Part shown: positions 21,001 through 29,499 of the stretch, piece by piece
Layout of the letters: each line of letters starts with the position of its first letter
How positions within the stretch are numbered: position 1 is the stretch's first letter
Origin: a virus
Strand: one strand, 5' to 3'
DNA: 64,000 nucleotides
Virus record (IMG/VR): IMGVR_UViG_3300032235_000911
Span: 31,645-95,644 of that record
Program-made: the position numbers and the translations under genes
Notes under the pieces: model-generated
The model's input: the letters and a program-made list of their open reading frames with translations, nothing else
What the model was told of the DNA's origin: nothing
Databases searched by the model: none

Positions 21001-23671
21001 TGTTTCCATCCGAGTCTCCACAGAATGGTGATACATCTATTGGTCCATAACCATTTTGTAATTTCTCAAAAAGTGTTTTTGCCTTAGAGACTTTTTTCTT
21101 TAATTGACTGTCTAGCGTTCCAAGATTTCTTGGGACTTTACCTTCGTGTAACTCTTTTCTCGCTAATAGCTCTTCGTTTGAACAAATATTTGTTGGCGTG
21201 ATTGGATTATTTACAATCGTAGTTATTTTTACTAAAATATCTGGATCTACTGTTGCTCCTATTTGTTTAAAAAATAATACTAATTTGTCTGGGTCGGATA
21301 ACAGAAAACTCAGATCATTCTCGCCAGAATAATATTTTGATTTTATTATATTTTTAACAAGTGTTAGTGCAAAACTTGATGGTTCACCTTTTAATAGATC
21401 AACTACTTCTGCGGGAGTTAATATGCAATTTATATCATTAAATAGTAAACCTAATAGATCAACTGTATATTCCTTATCGAAACCATATTCTTTTGGATTA
21501 TAAAAAAATCCTAATGCTTCCGATCTGTTTGCTTTTAATACCTGTTTGTCTGAGTTACTGTTAGCCGTCCCGCCGCCAAGGGCAGTTGGCTTAGATTCAA
21601 AAGGATTAGCGTAGTTATTTTCTGGGTTAAACAATCCATCTTCACATGACTGCGTTAGTGCATCTCGCACTGTATCAAAAACAAGAGTCAATAGACCTTG
21701 GTATAAAGATTTTGATAATTGTTTGCTAAAATTTTCATACGGGCTTTGTGTTTTTTTATTTAAAATAGCATCAAGTTGACCGCCTGGCTTAAATGTAGAT
21801 TTAATCTTACCGGCAAAATTTAAAGTTTTACTGATTGCAGAAAGTCCGCGTGCTAGATATGTAAGCCCTGGGTCATTTATGCAAAATAAGTTATAGTCAA
21901 GCTTTAAGCCGTTGTTTAAAGCGCGCAGGTATGCAGCGCCTTTTAGGTTTTTTATTTGCTGGTAATAATTAACATAGTTTATTATATCTGGGCCAATATT
22001 TTGTATGAGTTGCTTTACATCTGGGTCATCAAGCGATGTACCTTTGATTAAACAAAATATTCTATTTATTATAAGTTTATTTAAGTTTAATCTATTGCAG
22101 ATATAAATAACAGTATTTATATTAAAAGATTTTGCAGATTCTCCTAGTTGTTCGGCGACTCCGACAAGCGCATCAGTTGTAACTTGGGCCACGCCAGTAA
22201 CGGGCGTTAGCGCCTTTTTTGCTGGCTCAAGAATGTATTTAACGCCCCAACTATTATCCGGTGGTTCCCCTTCTAAACAATCTTCCATACTCTCTAATCG
22301 ATCTAATAAATACTTTTCGTTATCTTTCTTTTTTTCTTCTCCTTCGGAAGATATAAATATGTCATATATTGATCCACCAACATCCATAGTATCATTGATA
22401 GCTCTTTGTATGCTTGATGGCTTAAGACAATTTTCTTTTGATTCATTAAAAGCTAATCTAAATTCTGCAACTTTTTGTGGTGGTAGTTTTTTTCCATTAA
22501 CATAAACAGGTTCATCGACAAGTGAAATCTCTGGGTATTTTGCATATGTTTTTAAATATGTGATTATGTCTAATGCTTTATGGTCCGCTACCATTTGATC
22601 GTAGTTTAAGAAATAATTAAATATTCTTTTTGAATTAAATTCTGCTCTTAATCTTAATTGTGCTATTTGGTAGTTTTCTAGTTTTTCCGATGTACCATCT
22701 TTGTAAATCGTAACGGAGTTTATAGTTAAGTTGTCATCTAGACCGATAACGTACTCAATCGCAGATTCATCTATAAAAGAATATCCAAATATTGTAAACA
22801 TCTCGTTTGCCACGGTTAAAAACCGTCGCATTGTAGCGATTTCAAAATCAATAACAAATCCTTGTATAAATTTATTTGGGTATGTAACTTGCGTTATGTC
22901 GTCAGCACGTGAAGTAAAGAGTGATAGAATCTTATTTATTTCAGATCTTATCGTTTTGTTATTCAATGTTACTTCTTTTGTTACCGCGCCTATTTTAACA
23001 GGCTGCGTTGGTGCTTCAATAGAATCAAAATACCTTAATGGCATAGAGACAGTGAACGTTAAAGGCTCGCATTTTCTTTGTAAAGTAACATCTAGATCGT
23101 TATTTATAAACGCTGGTGTATTGTACGTTGATAGCAACAAGTCTATTGCCGCGTTATCAGATTCTCTTCCCATGCTTGCAAGCAAGATCTGTAGGCCTTC
23201 GTAGTATACTTCTTTCAATAAAGTGTTAAAAAGATATGTATCTAATGCCTTTTCATAATCGGTCTGTATTCTTACGGATAATAGACCGTTTTTTTTATCA
23301 ATATATGGAGTAAATACCTCTTTTAACCTTGGGTCTACTTCCTGCGCAGATGGATCTGGCATGTGGTCTTTTGTGTAGCTAATATTAAAATACGACTTAC
23401 CGTTTATTGAAATTAAGAAATCATTTTTTATGTATATACTTTTGTTATAATATGCATATTTTTCCGACCTTGGATCGATAACTTTTATCTCTGTCCACCC
23501 GCCCTGATAACCAAGATTCTCTTGTATCGACGCAACTTCATAGCCTTCTAGATCGCTATAGTCTTTTCTTTTTTCAAAGGAAATATCTTTTGGATAATCC
23601 TTTGAGACAATAACGTCAACGCCGGTTATTTGATGAGTTGCTTTTTTAAAATCTGGGTATAGAAAATCCAT
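18089..23671 (-). CDS. Giant baseplate-region protein, 1860 aa, unrecognised
   Basis: No known domain was identified. The protein is mostly soluble and charged, with two weakly hydrophobic stretches: residues 505-525 (TPVTGVAQVTTDALVGVAEQ) and near the C-terminus. It lies immediately upstream of gp25/gp6 and downstream of the spike-like and lysozyme genes, so it is probably a baseplate hub or wedge component. Size alone could suggest a tape measure, but there are no long heptad or hydrophobic repeats. Start ATG overlaps the preceding stop. Confidence 0.6.
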   Translation of the reverse strand: MDFLYPDFKKATHQITGVDVIVSKDYPKDISFEKRKDYSDLEGYEVASIQENLGYQGGWTEIKVIDPRSEKYAYYNKSIYIKNDFLISINGKSYFNISYTKDHMPDPSAQEVDPRLKEVFTPYIDKKNGLLSVRIQTDYEKALDTYLFNTLLKEVYYEGLQILLASMGRESDNAAIDLLLSTYNTPAFINNDLDVTLQRKCEPLTFTVSMPLRYFDSIEAPTQPVKIGAVTKEVTLNNKTIRSEINKILSLFTSRADDITQVTYPNKFIQGFVIDFEIATMRRFLTVANEMFTIFGYSFIDESAIEYVIGLDDNLTINSVTIYKDGTSEKLENYQIAQLRLRAEFNSKRIFNYFLNYDQMVADHKALDIITYLKTYAKYPEISLVDEPVYVNGKKLPPQKVAEFRLAFNESKENCLKPSSIQRAINDTMDVGGSIYDIFISSEGEEKKKDNEKYLLDRLESMEDCLEGEPPDNSWGVKYILEPAKKALTPVTGVAQVTTDALVGVAEQLGESAKSFNINTVIYICNRLNLNKLIINRIFCLIKGTSLDDPDVKQLIQNIGPDIINYVNYYQQIKNLKGAAYLRALNNGLKLDYNLFCINDPGLTYLARGLSAISKTLNFAGKIKSTFKPGGQLDAILNKKTQSPYENFSKQLSKSLYQGLLTLVFDTVRDALTQSCEDGLFNPENNYANPFESKPTALGGGTANSNSDKQVLKANRSEALGFFYNPKEYGFDKEYTVDLLGLLFNDINCILTPAEVVDLLKGEPSSFALTLVKNIIKSKYYSGENDLSFLLSDPDKLVLFFKQIGATVDPDILVKITTIVNNPITPTNICSNEELLARKELHEGKVPRNLGTLDSQLKKKVSKAKTLFEKLQNGYGPIDVSPFCGDSDGNNEATDYLVQNYANSLDATFSDILTTFNDESDNLIESFAKNKTLIRQKSSGETIGSVEYTLYNEDLGLNVDYPVTIRPGNEIDKHRLIYYPYSQNDTTSKELSNSFLGANDQLQEANIVCTASEFVYNSEFKAFLDENKDKTRIWLESIEANRAFDDNGSSSSLHDLWSNGSRLGAHLKTLDYFIAITINSNIINSNEVEVKFIYVDKENARFVILKGFKLAKDISQKKSEVLGAAIYSQTSAYDLLYSSTVVPVLESKFAKLDLDTKNLLQQIYLEKFKPLISKIKNYEKIVSNVRKFRQSGIFSLDTKISSDISRTLNITTSNKDNVVAVNRLFNIKTQKVSNTLPPSEYAILQEIVLNNFAGSEYFKTDYDLTKDFIYYKTEDGLIDKFIDWIDGEETAIEKMQDSDYSVTKNVDISTNSYLRLYSRLKKYHLLVNPKYKNCNINPNYLNYDYFKIRELNNFKIDICEKGADPTKSMERILFNLIVRSFVTDYMVKTIPFWASYTRDEIKEVHKNNIFIDIFVEFLKLDTRKYSSNENVDQNDNTNPLFNKLLEVGGKIYVEYQTAIFKDLVFPKTNKNEEALQYYIRREIKRFVDFSLANDTISFTDTSFWDKMIAQPEAFEAETKSDLQKAIDFTADLTTTYTGVKFVAETLNRIFSSKTKKSRPTRKQSFIVDTQADSLKVHVRYGDGKEIPYTYPLTETRKIIEDERSHLLIYFLMSTNIDVQTEHIYSGAKSRLLEILGRYTVASTGSSEVGYNTIPPDQNQIEQFLSKVALSPVPYAMIGLNPQYTKYIKFFINAMVDTARMMTLNQAQNNDINIGLTRKINELVTLGGVLGWSIIDPQDRKDIIKNSNTYADLLFYKRLDDGKSVLPDLVTSLGITGGSFGALTPTPVGWTYLALDSIQEYKYYADSLEEIRKLKALEPGGDPCLPAQEAEAKAQTSPVCTPDLQKEAVKDIDKFEPEESK

Positions 23672-24657
23672 TAGTTTACCTTGTTGTATATACTGTTTAC
23701 ATATTTTGGGCTAGAGGCGTCAAAATATTCTTTTATTAGAAGCTGGAACTTCATATTATTATTTATAATATCTGGTATTATCTTACTAAATAGCTCTGTT
23801 GATATTAATGGGCTATTTTCCTCCATTGGTTTATCACTAATGGCCTTACCAGTGTTTAGAGCGTGTTTATGACTCGCAAACGTATTATTTAATTTTGTTT
23901 GTAGATCTATGAAATTAGACATGGATGACTGGACTTCTTGTATCGTCGATATGATATTTTTTAATAATTCCAATAAATTATTGCCTTTAACCATCGGCTG
24001 AAGTTCGTTTGAAGGATCAGGATTATCATAACCAGCAATTATATCTATTCCGTTTAACATTGGATCTTCGCCAGAAGATAGTTGTGCAAGATGCTGTGTT
24101 ACAATTTTAACATTTTCTCTGCCTATAAGACGAATACAATCTGCCTTTGCAGCAAAGGCAGATCGGTTATCTGTATTCTCTAGCTCGTATCCCTCAAAGC
24201 CTTCAAGTTTAACTTTTACTTTTGGTAAGTTAAAGTAACTATCTATGTTTCCTCTTTGCGTTAAGTATATTCTTGCGGAATCTATTTCAAAATTCTTAGA
24301 AGAGAAATAAGCTTGACCATTGACCTTATCTATTGGGCGTAAACCCATGTGACCTGCAACAATATCTATTGCGCTAGCACCTGTTTGCCCTACTCCGCCT
24401 TTGCCGCTACCGACACCAGCAAAACGATCATTACCAAGAATTATCATGGAATTATTTTTTCCACGAATAACCTTTTCAGCTGATGTTTGTTCATAGTTGG
24501 TTGTTATCTCATCCCGCGCTGTGTTATTTACACCAGATTGTAAGGTAAAAGCTTGCGTGGCATCGATAGCAATTTTTCTAATAATATCGACTACTTCTGG
24601 GCTCAGGAAGGCGTTTCTTTCTTCCAGCTGCGAGTTTAATTTTTTTTCTTCTGCCAT
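23671..24657 (-). CDS. Putative baseplate/spike-associated structural protein, 328 aa
   Basis: Contains NSMIILGNDRFAGVGSGKGG followed by GASAIDIVAGHMG near residues 65-105. I recall a similar I(V)LGRDRP...GxGG...aIDIVvGR signature from structural proteins of T4-like marine phages, but the precise role is not known to me. The ATG at 24657 is chosen because AAGAGG lies 8 nt upstream and it overlaps the previous stop as TAATG; an ATG at 24681 would add eight residues inside the upstream gene. It sits between the lysozyme and the 1860-aa gene. Confidence 0.65.
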   Translation of the reverse strand: MAEEKKLNSQLEERNAFLSPEVVDIIRKIAIDATQAFTLQSGVNNTARDEITTNYEQTSAEKVIRGKNNSMIILGNDRFAGVGSGKGGVGQTGASAIDIVAGHMGLRPIDKVNGQAYFSSKNFEIDSARIYLTQRGNIDSYFNLPKVKVKLEGFEGYELENTDNRSAFAAKADCIRLIGRENVKIVTQHLAQLSSGEDPMLNGIDIIAGYDNPDPSNELQPMVKGNNLLELLKNIISTIQEVQSSMSNFIDLQTKLNNTFASHKHALNTGKAISDKPMEENSPLISTELFSKIIPDIINNNMKFQLLIKEYFDASSPKYVNSIYNKVN

Positions 24658-26237
24658 TAAATAAACCTCTTCCCGTCCCAAAATTTATCGGGTTCATTCC
24701 AGACTGAACTTTTATCTCTATCGTAAACAGTCAATAATAACTCTTTATACGAATAACCTTTAACTATTTTTATAGGTTTTGTGAAGATATGCCAATTTGC
24801 AAGCAGCGGATCGCTATTTTTAAAGAAAAATAGTCGAGGATCTGACGCCACAAAACCAAAGTCTTTAAGTATTTGAGTTATATCTATCACGTGACGATCT
24901 ATTTTAATAATCTCTGGCTTGTCTAGCTTATATGTATTTTTTATTGAGTAAATATCAATTACCTGTTTAGTTGGTTTATACTTTATCTCGTTTAAATCTA
25001 TTACTTTCTTACAATTTCCATATATCTTCAAGCCATATCCACCGGGTACGCGCCTCGTGTAATCTGGTCCGATAAAATAATCGTCTGTTTCGATGTTCGA
25101 ATCTACCGTTAGCGCCGCATACGGATTTAAATTTATCTGCAAGCCAACGCGCCCAAGACTTGAGATTTTTTTATTATCTAATCTAGTATCTATAAAATCA
25201 CACAATAGAGGTATACCGTAGGTATTTAATATTTCTTTTATTTGTATAATATCTTTGGCTATATCTTCTCTGGCTTTTATATATTGTGCATTAAACTTTC
25301 TTGTGCTTTTTATACCCTTTGGATAATCAATCGGCACATCTAATATTTTCATCTTTGGAAATGTTGATGGAGGACTTTGCGTTACTTTGACCTTTTGAAG
25401 TGGCTGTGCAGTAGGAAGATCAAGAACGGCAGGACGGTCAGATACTACCGCTAATCTAGGATCGCAGTCTGGATCTGTTGCTTCTATAGAAGGTGCAGAA
25501 TCAAAGTCTACCGTGCCATTATTATTTGTTATGTACCGCCAGTCAGCATATGCATGATTTCCATATAAAGTTCTCTTCGGTATCTCCTCTTGAGACTGGG
25601 TCGGTCGCTCAAATTTTTGAACAAATATCGTTGCTGCTTTTTTTATGCTTGTCAGACTTTTCATCGGCACCAGCGTGTTTGTCTTATAATCAGTTTTTAA
25701 TTCATGAATTAAAAAAGCAAGTTGCCCTTTTATTGTTCTATAATCTTCCCCGTTATCGCTGCACCATTTTTTAAGATTAGTAAACCTACCTCCTCTTGTT
25801 TTAAATTGATCAATATGCGTACCTTCTTGCCACGGTTGATTATTTTTTAGTACTGGTGGTTTATCATTAAACAATATATGGATCAACCAAGCCCGTCTTT
25901 CTTCCGCGCTTGTCTGCTCTCCTTTCTGGATCTTTCTTTTATAAGTATCAGAGAGGGCTTTATTTGCTGGATCGTAATTTGTTTTTTCGATTGGATCAAT
26001 CCACTGTGCTAAACCATAAGCACCTGTGCCGTTAGCTTTGTCGATATAAGAATAATGTGCAGACTCAAGGCGCAGATTGCCAACAATGCCAGCCGCTGCC
26101 TGCGGGGTACAGCCAAGCTGTTTAATAAATAAATCTATCATGTATACTTCTAAAGCTCTATTGTCTACCGATAGACTATCTCCGCTTCTCTTTTTATCTT
26201 TAAGTTTTGTCTTTATTTCATCTGTGTTCATGCTCAT
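24657..26237 (-). CDS. Baseplate lysozyme-domain protein (phage tail lysozyme family)
   Basis: Residues about 25-215 match the phage tail lysozyme fold: AAAGIVGNLRLESAHY with E58 as the likely catalytic acid, then GAYGLAQW at 73-80, as in other muramidase-like tail lysins. It would cut cell-wall peptidoglycan during tail contraction. The C-terminal half (300-526) is unrecognised and probably attaches the enzyme to the tail hub. It is flanked by an SGNH-esterase protein upstream and a spike-like protein downstream, a plausible cell-envelope penetration set. Confidence 0.8.
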   Translation of the reverse strand: MSMNTDEIKTKLKDKKRSGDSLSVDNRALEVYMIDLFIKQLGCTPQAAAGIVGNLRLESAHYSYIDKANGTGAYGLAQWIDPIEKTNYDPANKALSDTYKRKIQKGEQTSAEERRAWLIHILFNDKPPVLKNNQPWQEGTHIDQFKTRGGRFTNLKKWCSDNGEDYRTIKGQLAFLIHELKTDYKTNTLVPMKSLTSIKKAATIFVQKFERPTQSQEEIPKRTLYGNHAYADWRYITNNNGTVDFDSAPSIEATDPDCDPRLAVVSDRPAVLDLPTAQPLQKVKVTQSPPSTFPKMKILDVPIDYPKGIKSTRKFNAQYIKAREDIAKDIIQIKEILNTYGIPLLCDFIDTRLDNKKISSLGRVGLQINLNPYAALTVDSNIETDDYFIGPDYTRRVPGGYGLKIYGNCKKVIDLNEIKYKPTKQVIDIYSIKNTYKLDKPEIIKIDRHVIDITQILKDFGFVASDPRLFFFKNSDPLLANWHIFTKPIKIVKGYSYKELLLTVYDRDKSSVWNEPDKFWDGKRFI

Positions 26238-27727
26238 ACACCCATTGTATTTATGGTATTAAAGACTAGCATTGCCCATTCATCCGCCAGTTTACCGTAT
26301 CTATGCAAACCATCTATGCCTCTTGAGCGCTTATCCTGTGTCTGTAAATTTTGGCTACTAAATGCTACTATTTTTTTTATATCTGCTTTATCTTTAGCGA
26401 TCTCTACAAGATTATCTGTTTGAGCGGCTGATATTTTTCGTAAAAAATCATCATAAGCTGCGTATCTTGTATCTATCGCACTTTTTTCTTTATTTGCATC
26501 GTGGCCAACCCATGCTTTTCCTAACTTTGGAGGTGAAACTAGAAAAAAATTTACGCTATTTGTTTTTGCAACTATCTTTTTTAGATTATCTATATGCTTC
26601 TGAACGCTTAAACCAATGTCGTTTGAACCATGGCCTATTATAGCCAAATCAAATGGACCATGATATAACAGTTCGGCACTCAGATCAAATCCCTTTGGTC
26701 CAAGTTTATTATTTTTAATCGCACCATTCCAGACAGTATTTTTTGCATATGCATTTGTTCCAAGCCCGCCAACTGATAAATTTAGTACGGCAGCACCTTG
26801 TGCATTAAACAAACTGATAAGTTTTTGACCGAATTGACCTACCATATGTGAATCACCTAGTAAGAGTATTTTTTTACCAGCATACTTTCCACTACTTGTA
26901 TCTTTTGGACTCCTCAATACAGCAGGTGGTTCTCCATGAAAATTACCTTGCCTTGTCGTCTTCGAATCTCCCGCGCCACCTGATGGTGCATCCGATCCGC
27001 CGCCAGAGATGTCGGCTCCACCGGTTACGCTTTTCTTGACGCAGTCTGGTTTTTTTACATTTTCTGAAGGTGCTCCTTGTGGTTGCGCTGTTGGGATTTC
27101 TGTCGGTGTAGCTTGTTTTTGTAGACTCACGCCGCTGTTTTTATCTCCCTCATCTCCCTTGGATCCCACACCAGTCGGTAGCACCACTCTTTTGTTGCTA
27201 AATAAACCTATATATTTATTATCAAATGGATTAGCGAGTTCGGTTGTAAAATAATTTGGTGGAACTTTAACTCTTATAATATTTCCTGGCGCTGGGTGTT
27301 CTGACTCCATCAAGGTTCTAGATTGCGGATAAAATATTTTATGATTAAGATATGCTCTCTTCGAAGTTACATCTTGACCTAATAAATCTTCATAGTGTTG
27401 AACGTTGGAAATATCTTTTGTTGGGACTTCCGCTATAACATACGGTACGCCATTTGGCGTTTTCTTAACTTGCAACGCTATGCCAAGATATTCATCTTTC
27501 TCGAGTGTTGCAGAAGAGTGCTTATTTTGCATATCTTGCGATATAAGCGAACGATATGAAGTATTTACTGCGCTGCCTGCCGTTGCTTTTGTTATATCAA
27601 ATATCTTTGCATTTACTCTAGATAATATTGCAGATACTTGGAGATAGGTTTTACCTGAGCCGTTAAAAAGCTGCTCAATGAGGTCATCGCCAAGTAAATT
27701 TTTAGATAGCTGTTCGTTTGCTGCCAT
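26234..27727 (-). CDS. Virion protein with C-terminal SGNH/GDSL hydrolase domain
   Basis: Two-part 497-aa protein. Residues 1-200 form an unrecognised, probably structural module. A Gly/Pro/Ser-rich linker (about 200-280) leads to an SGNH hydrolase: block I LLLGDSHM with S293, block II near NLSVGGLG, block III GHGSND with N369, block V DGLH with D472 and H475. All four catalytic blocks are present, so an active esterase or deacetylase is likely. Being in the baseplate operon beside the lysozyme, it may deacetylate peptidoglycan, capsule or LPS. Substrate is inference. Confidence 0.8.
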   Translation of the reverse strand: MAANEQLSKNLLGDDLIEQLFNGSGKTYLQVSAILSRVNAKIFDITKATAGSAVNTSYRSLISQDMQNKHSSATLEKDEYLGIALQVKKTPNGVPYVIAEVPTKDISNVQHYEDLLGQDVTSKRAYLNHKIFYPQSRTLMESEHPAPGNIIRVKVPPNYFTTELANPFDNKYIGLFSNKRVVLPTGVGSKGDEGDKNSGVSLQKQATPTEIPTAQPQGAPSENVKKPDCVKKSVTGGADISGGGSDAPSGGAGDSKTTRQGNFHGEPPAVLRSPKDTSSGKYAGKKILLLGDSHMVGQFGQKLISLFNAQGAAVLNLSVGGLGTNAYAKNTVWNGAIKNNKLGPKGFDLSAELLYHGPFDLAIIGHGSNDIGLSVQKHIDNLKKIVAKTNSVNFFLVSPPKLGKAWVGHDANKEKSAIDTRYAAYDDFLRKISAAQTDNLVEIAKDKADIKKIVAFSSQNLQTQDKRSRGIDGLHRYGKLADEWAMLVFNTINTMGV

Positions 27728-27728
27728 A

Positions 27729-28028
27729 TTATTTCTCTTTTATCATATCAAAGAGATTTGATTTTTCCATCTCTGACATTCCACGATCAGTGCTGCCTTC
27801 ATTTTTTTGAATGATGCCGGCTATCTTAACAAGCTGCTCGTTGCTACGCTGGAGTGTTTCAAGATACTGTGATGCGATATGTCCGCTTGCAGCGTGAGCG
27901 GCATCGCCTGTTTTTTTCATATAAACAACAAGATCGGCCAACAGCATTTCTGCAGTTGACCGATCATCTTCTATGTTCTTGATGCTTGATTCTATTATAT
28001 CATTCAGGCTGCGCTTGGTCTTGGACAT
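27729..28028 (-). CDS. Small conserved phage protein (possible small terminase-like)
   Basis: 99 aa, helical. The core NIEDDRSTAEMLLADLVVYM followed by ASQYLETLQRSNEQLVKIAG looks familiar from small proteins next to terminase genes in T4-like phages, but no terminase gene is visible here to confirm this. The second ATG (28028) is used because AGG lies 9 nt upstream, while the first ATG at 28037 touches the SD. It overlaps the C-terminal end of the sigma-factor gene by 29 nt. Confidence 0.65.
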   Translation of the reverse strand: MSKTKRSLNDIIESSIKNIEDDRSTAEMLLADLVVYMKKTGDAAHAASGHIASQYLETLQRSNEQLVKIAGIIQKNEGSTDRGMSEMEKSNLFDMIKEK

Positions 28029-29076
28029 TTTCTTCATCCTTTAAGTGGGTCACGGACCCACGATTCCATTTATTGATGAAGTAATTATACCTTGTTTTAA
28101 ATTTTTTCAGTCCAGATACGATTTGCTTAGTTGTTAATCCAGTTAATTCCCGCAAATATAAATAAACAGCCTTTTTATTAAAGATTTGTATGTCATCTTG
28201 GTTTTTTAATATTATTTTAATAGCCTCATAGACCTTGCGTTCGTTACCTTTTAGAGAAAGTTGGTCCCATTCATCCATTTCTTGCCATAAAGCTTTCCAA
28301 AATTCTTCTTTTTCACGTTCTTCATCGTAGCCGTTTGTTGTAAATAGATGCTCTTCTTCAAATTCCTGGGTAATGTCGTCAAGGCTTACCTCTCGTCCGC
28401 TGCTGTGTTTCTTAACCTTGTGAATGAACCAGTTTTTTGTGATAACAGAGAAATAGGAGAATGCCTTGCTGCCCTTACTTGTATCAAACTTATCAAGAAT
28501 CGTTGTAAGCCAGGTCTTGCATTCGTCTTTTAAATCTTCTATGTTGGGTAGACTTGTGAACTTATAGGTGTAAACAATCTTATCAACCATTTCATTGAAT
28601 GCTGGCTGGATAAGTGTTATATAAAGTATGCTTTTTTCATTACGATCCGTGCTGCTTGCATACTTTACGATTGCTTCTTCGTGCAGTTTGGTGAAATATT
28701 GATTCTTTTTTACCTCTTCTTTAGCCGGTAGGGACGACTCTACGATAACGACCGGCTTCTTGGGAGACTTTTTGACCTTCGGGGAGGCGAATGACGCCTT
28801 TGGTGGACGCCCCCTGCGCTTCATCAACGTAACCTTCGGTTTCGCCGTCTTCTTCACTATCTTCTTCGCTGTCCGCGTAGCCTTCAAACTGGGCTTTGAT
28901 TTTACTTTGGACTTGGGCTTTGCCTTGGTAGATACTGTTCGCTTCAAGGCCCGTTTCGTCTTGGGTTTGGCCTTGACTGCCTTCTTCTTGGATGGTGACG
29001 CCTTTCGCAAACTCTTGCGCGGCTTCGATAACGAAATTTGTTTCTTGGATCGCCCTTTTGATGCTTTCTTCGCCAT
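28000..29076 (-). CDS. T4 gp55-like late sigma factor with H1/AT-hook-like N-terminal tail
   Basis: Residues about 125-345 resemble phage late sigma factors: IEDLKDECKTWLTTILDKFD and GSKAFSYFSVITKNWFIHKV form a sigma region-2-like core. A predicted helix-turn-helix-like end follows. T4 gp55 directs RNA polymerase to late promoters. Unusually, the first ~110 residues are a Lys/Pro/Ala tail with SPKK-type repeats (104-107), SPSKKK (27-32) and a classic AT-hook core RRGRPPK (87-93). GGAAG lies 6 nt before the ATG, supporting this long form. T4 gp55 is about half this length. An out-of-frame gene overlaps the tail by 356 nt. Confidence 0.75.
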   Translation of the reverse strand: MAKKASKGRSKKQISLSKPRKSLRKASPSKKKAVKAKPKTKRALKRTVSTKAKPKSKVKSKPSLKATRTAKKIVKKTAKPKVTLMKRRGRPPKASFASPKVKKSPKKPVVIVESSLPAKEEVKKNQYFTKLHEEAIVKYASSTDRNEKSILYITLIQPAFNEMVDKIVYTYKFTSLPNIEDLKDECKTWLTTILDKFDTSKGSKAFSYFSVITKNWFIHKVKKHSSGREVSLDDITQEFEEEHLFTTNGYDEEREKEEFWKALWQEMDEWDQLSLKGNERKVYEAIKIILKNQDDIQIFNKKAVYLYLRELTGLTTKQIVSGLKKFKTRYNYFINKWNRGSVTHLKDEENVQDQAQPE

Positions 29077-29248
29077 GAAATTCTTCCAATGTATATAAAT
29101 TTTTGAGTGATTCGCTATACTCTTCTAACATTATAGCGAATTCCTTACGAACTTCAGCATCATACCAGAAACGCAGAAGTAGTTTACGAATATACCATAT
29201 AAATAGGATATTTACAGAGAAAGATAAGACTAACAGTAAATAAATCAT
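28721..29248 (-). CDS. Membrane-anchored acidic protein overlapping the sigma-factor gene
   Basis: Residues 1-22 form an N-terminal membrane helix (MIYLLLVLSFSVNILFIWYI), then a helical cytoplasmic segment with NLYTLEEFHGEESIKRA. Small proteins of this form (one helix, then an LYELE.F.G segment) occur in T4-like phages at about 80 aa. AAAGGA precedes the ATG by 9 nt. The frame stays open for 175 codons; the last ~115 are acidic and lie out of frame within the Lys-rich tail of the sigma factor. The first 57 codons lie outside that overlap and are well supported; the rest is a true dual-coding candidate. Confidence 0.65.
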   Translation of the reverse strand: MIYLLLVLSFSVNILFIWYIRKLLLRFWYDAEVRKEFAIMLEEYSESLKNLYTLEEFHGEESIKRAIQETNFVIEAAQEFAKGVTIQEEGSQGQTQDETGLEANSIYQGKAQVQSKIKAQFEGYADSEEDSEEDGETEGYVDEAQGASTKGVIRLPEGQKVSQEAGRYRRVVPTG

Positions 29249-29496
29249 GGGGTATAGTCCTTTCGACTACTTTGCTTGTCCGCTTCCAATACTTCGCGGC
29301 TTTCTTCTATGAACTTTTCTACCCTTTGACCAGCAGAAGTTTCTTTTTTAGTATCTTCTCGCCAGTTGAGAGTAGGAATAACCTTTGAAACTTCAATGGA
29401 TTGGCAGCGTGGGCATGGACCGCCCGCTTCCTCTGCGCCATGAAAGGTCTTGTACGAGCCTTTGCATGGCTTACAGTAATACTCATAGAAAGGCAC
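29245..29496 (-). CDS. FmdB-like zinc-ribbon protein
   Basis: 83 aa. The N-terminus MPFYEYYCKPCKGSY, followed about 20 residues later by CPRCQS and KVIPTLNW, is the FmdB-family zinc ribbon (two CxxC pairs). These small proteins are common in bacteria and T4-like phages and probably bind nucleic acid or protein partners, but their function is unknown. The stop overlaps the start of the membrane-protein gene (ATGA), and it begins 3 nt after the stop of the small gene upstream. Confidence 0.75.
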   Translation of the reverse strand: MPFYEYYCKPCKGSYKTFHGAEEAGGPCPRCQSIEVSKVIPTLNWREDTKKETSAGQRVEKFIEESREVLEADKQSSRKDYTP

Positions 29497-29499
29497 CGG

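Noticed and set aside
22731-23204. 157-codon rightward open frame inside the 1860-aa gene
   Set aside because: A shadow of the long leftward gene; no SD or recognisable motif.
18089-23671. Tape measure protein
   Set aside because: Length fits, but I see no extended heptad repeats or hydrophobic segments, and it sits between baseplate genes in the gp25/gp6 cluster.
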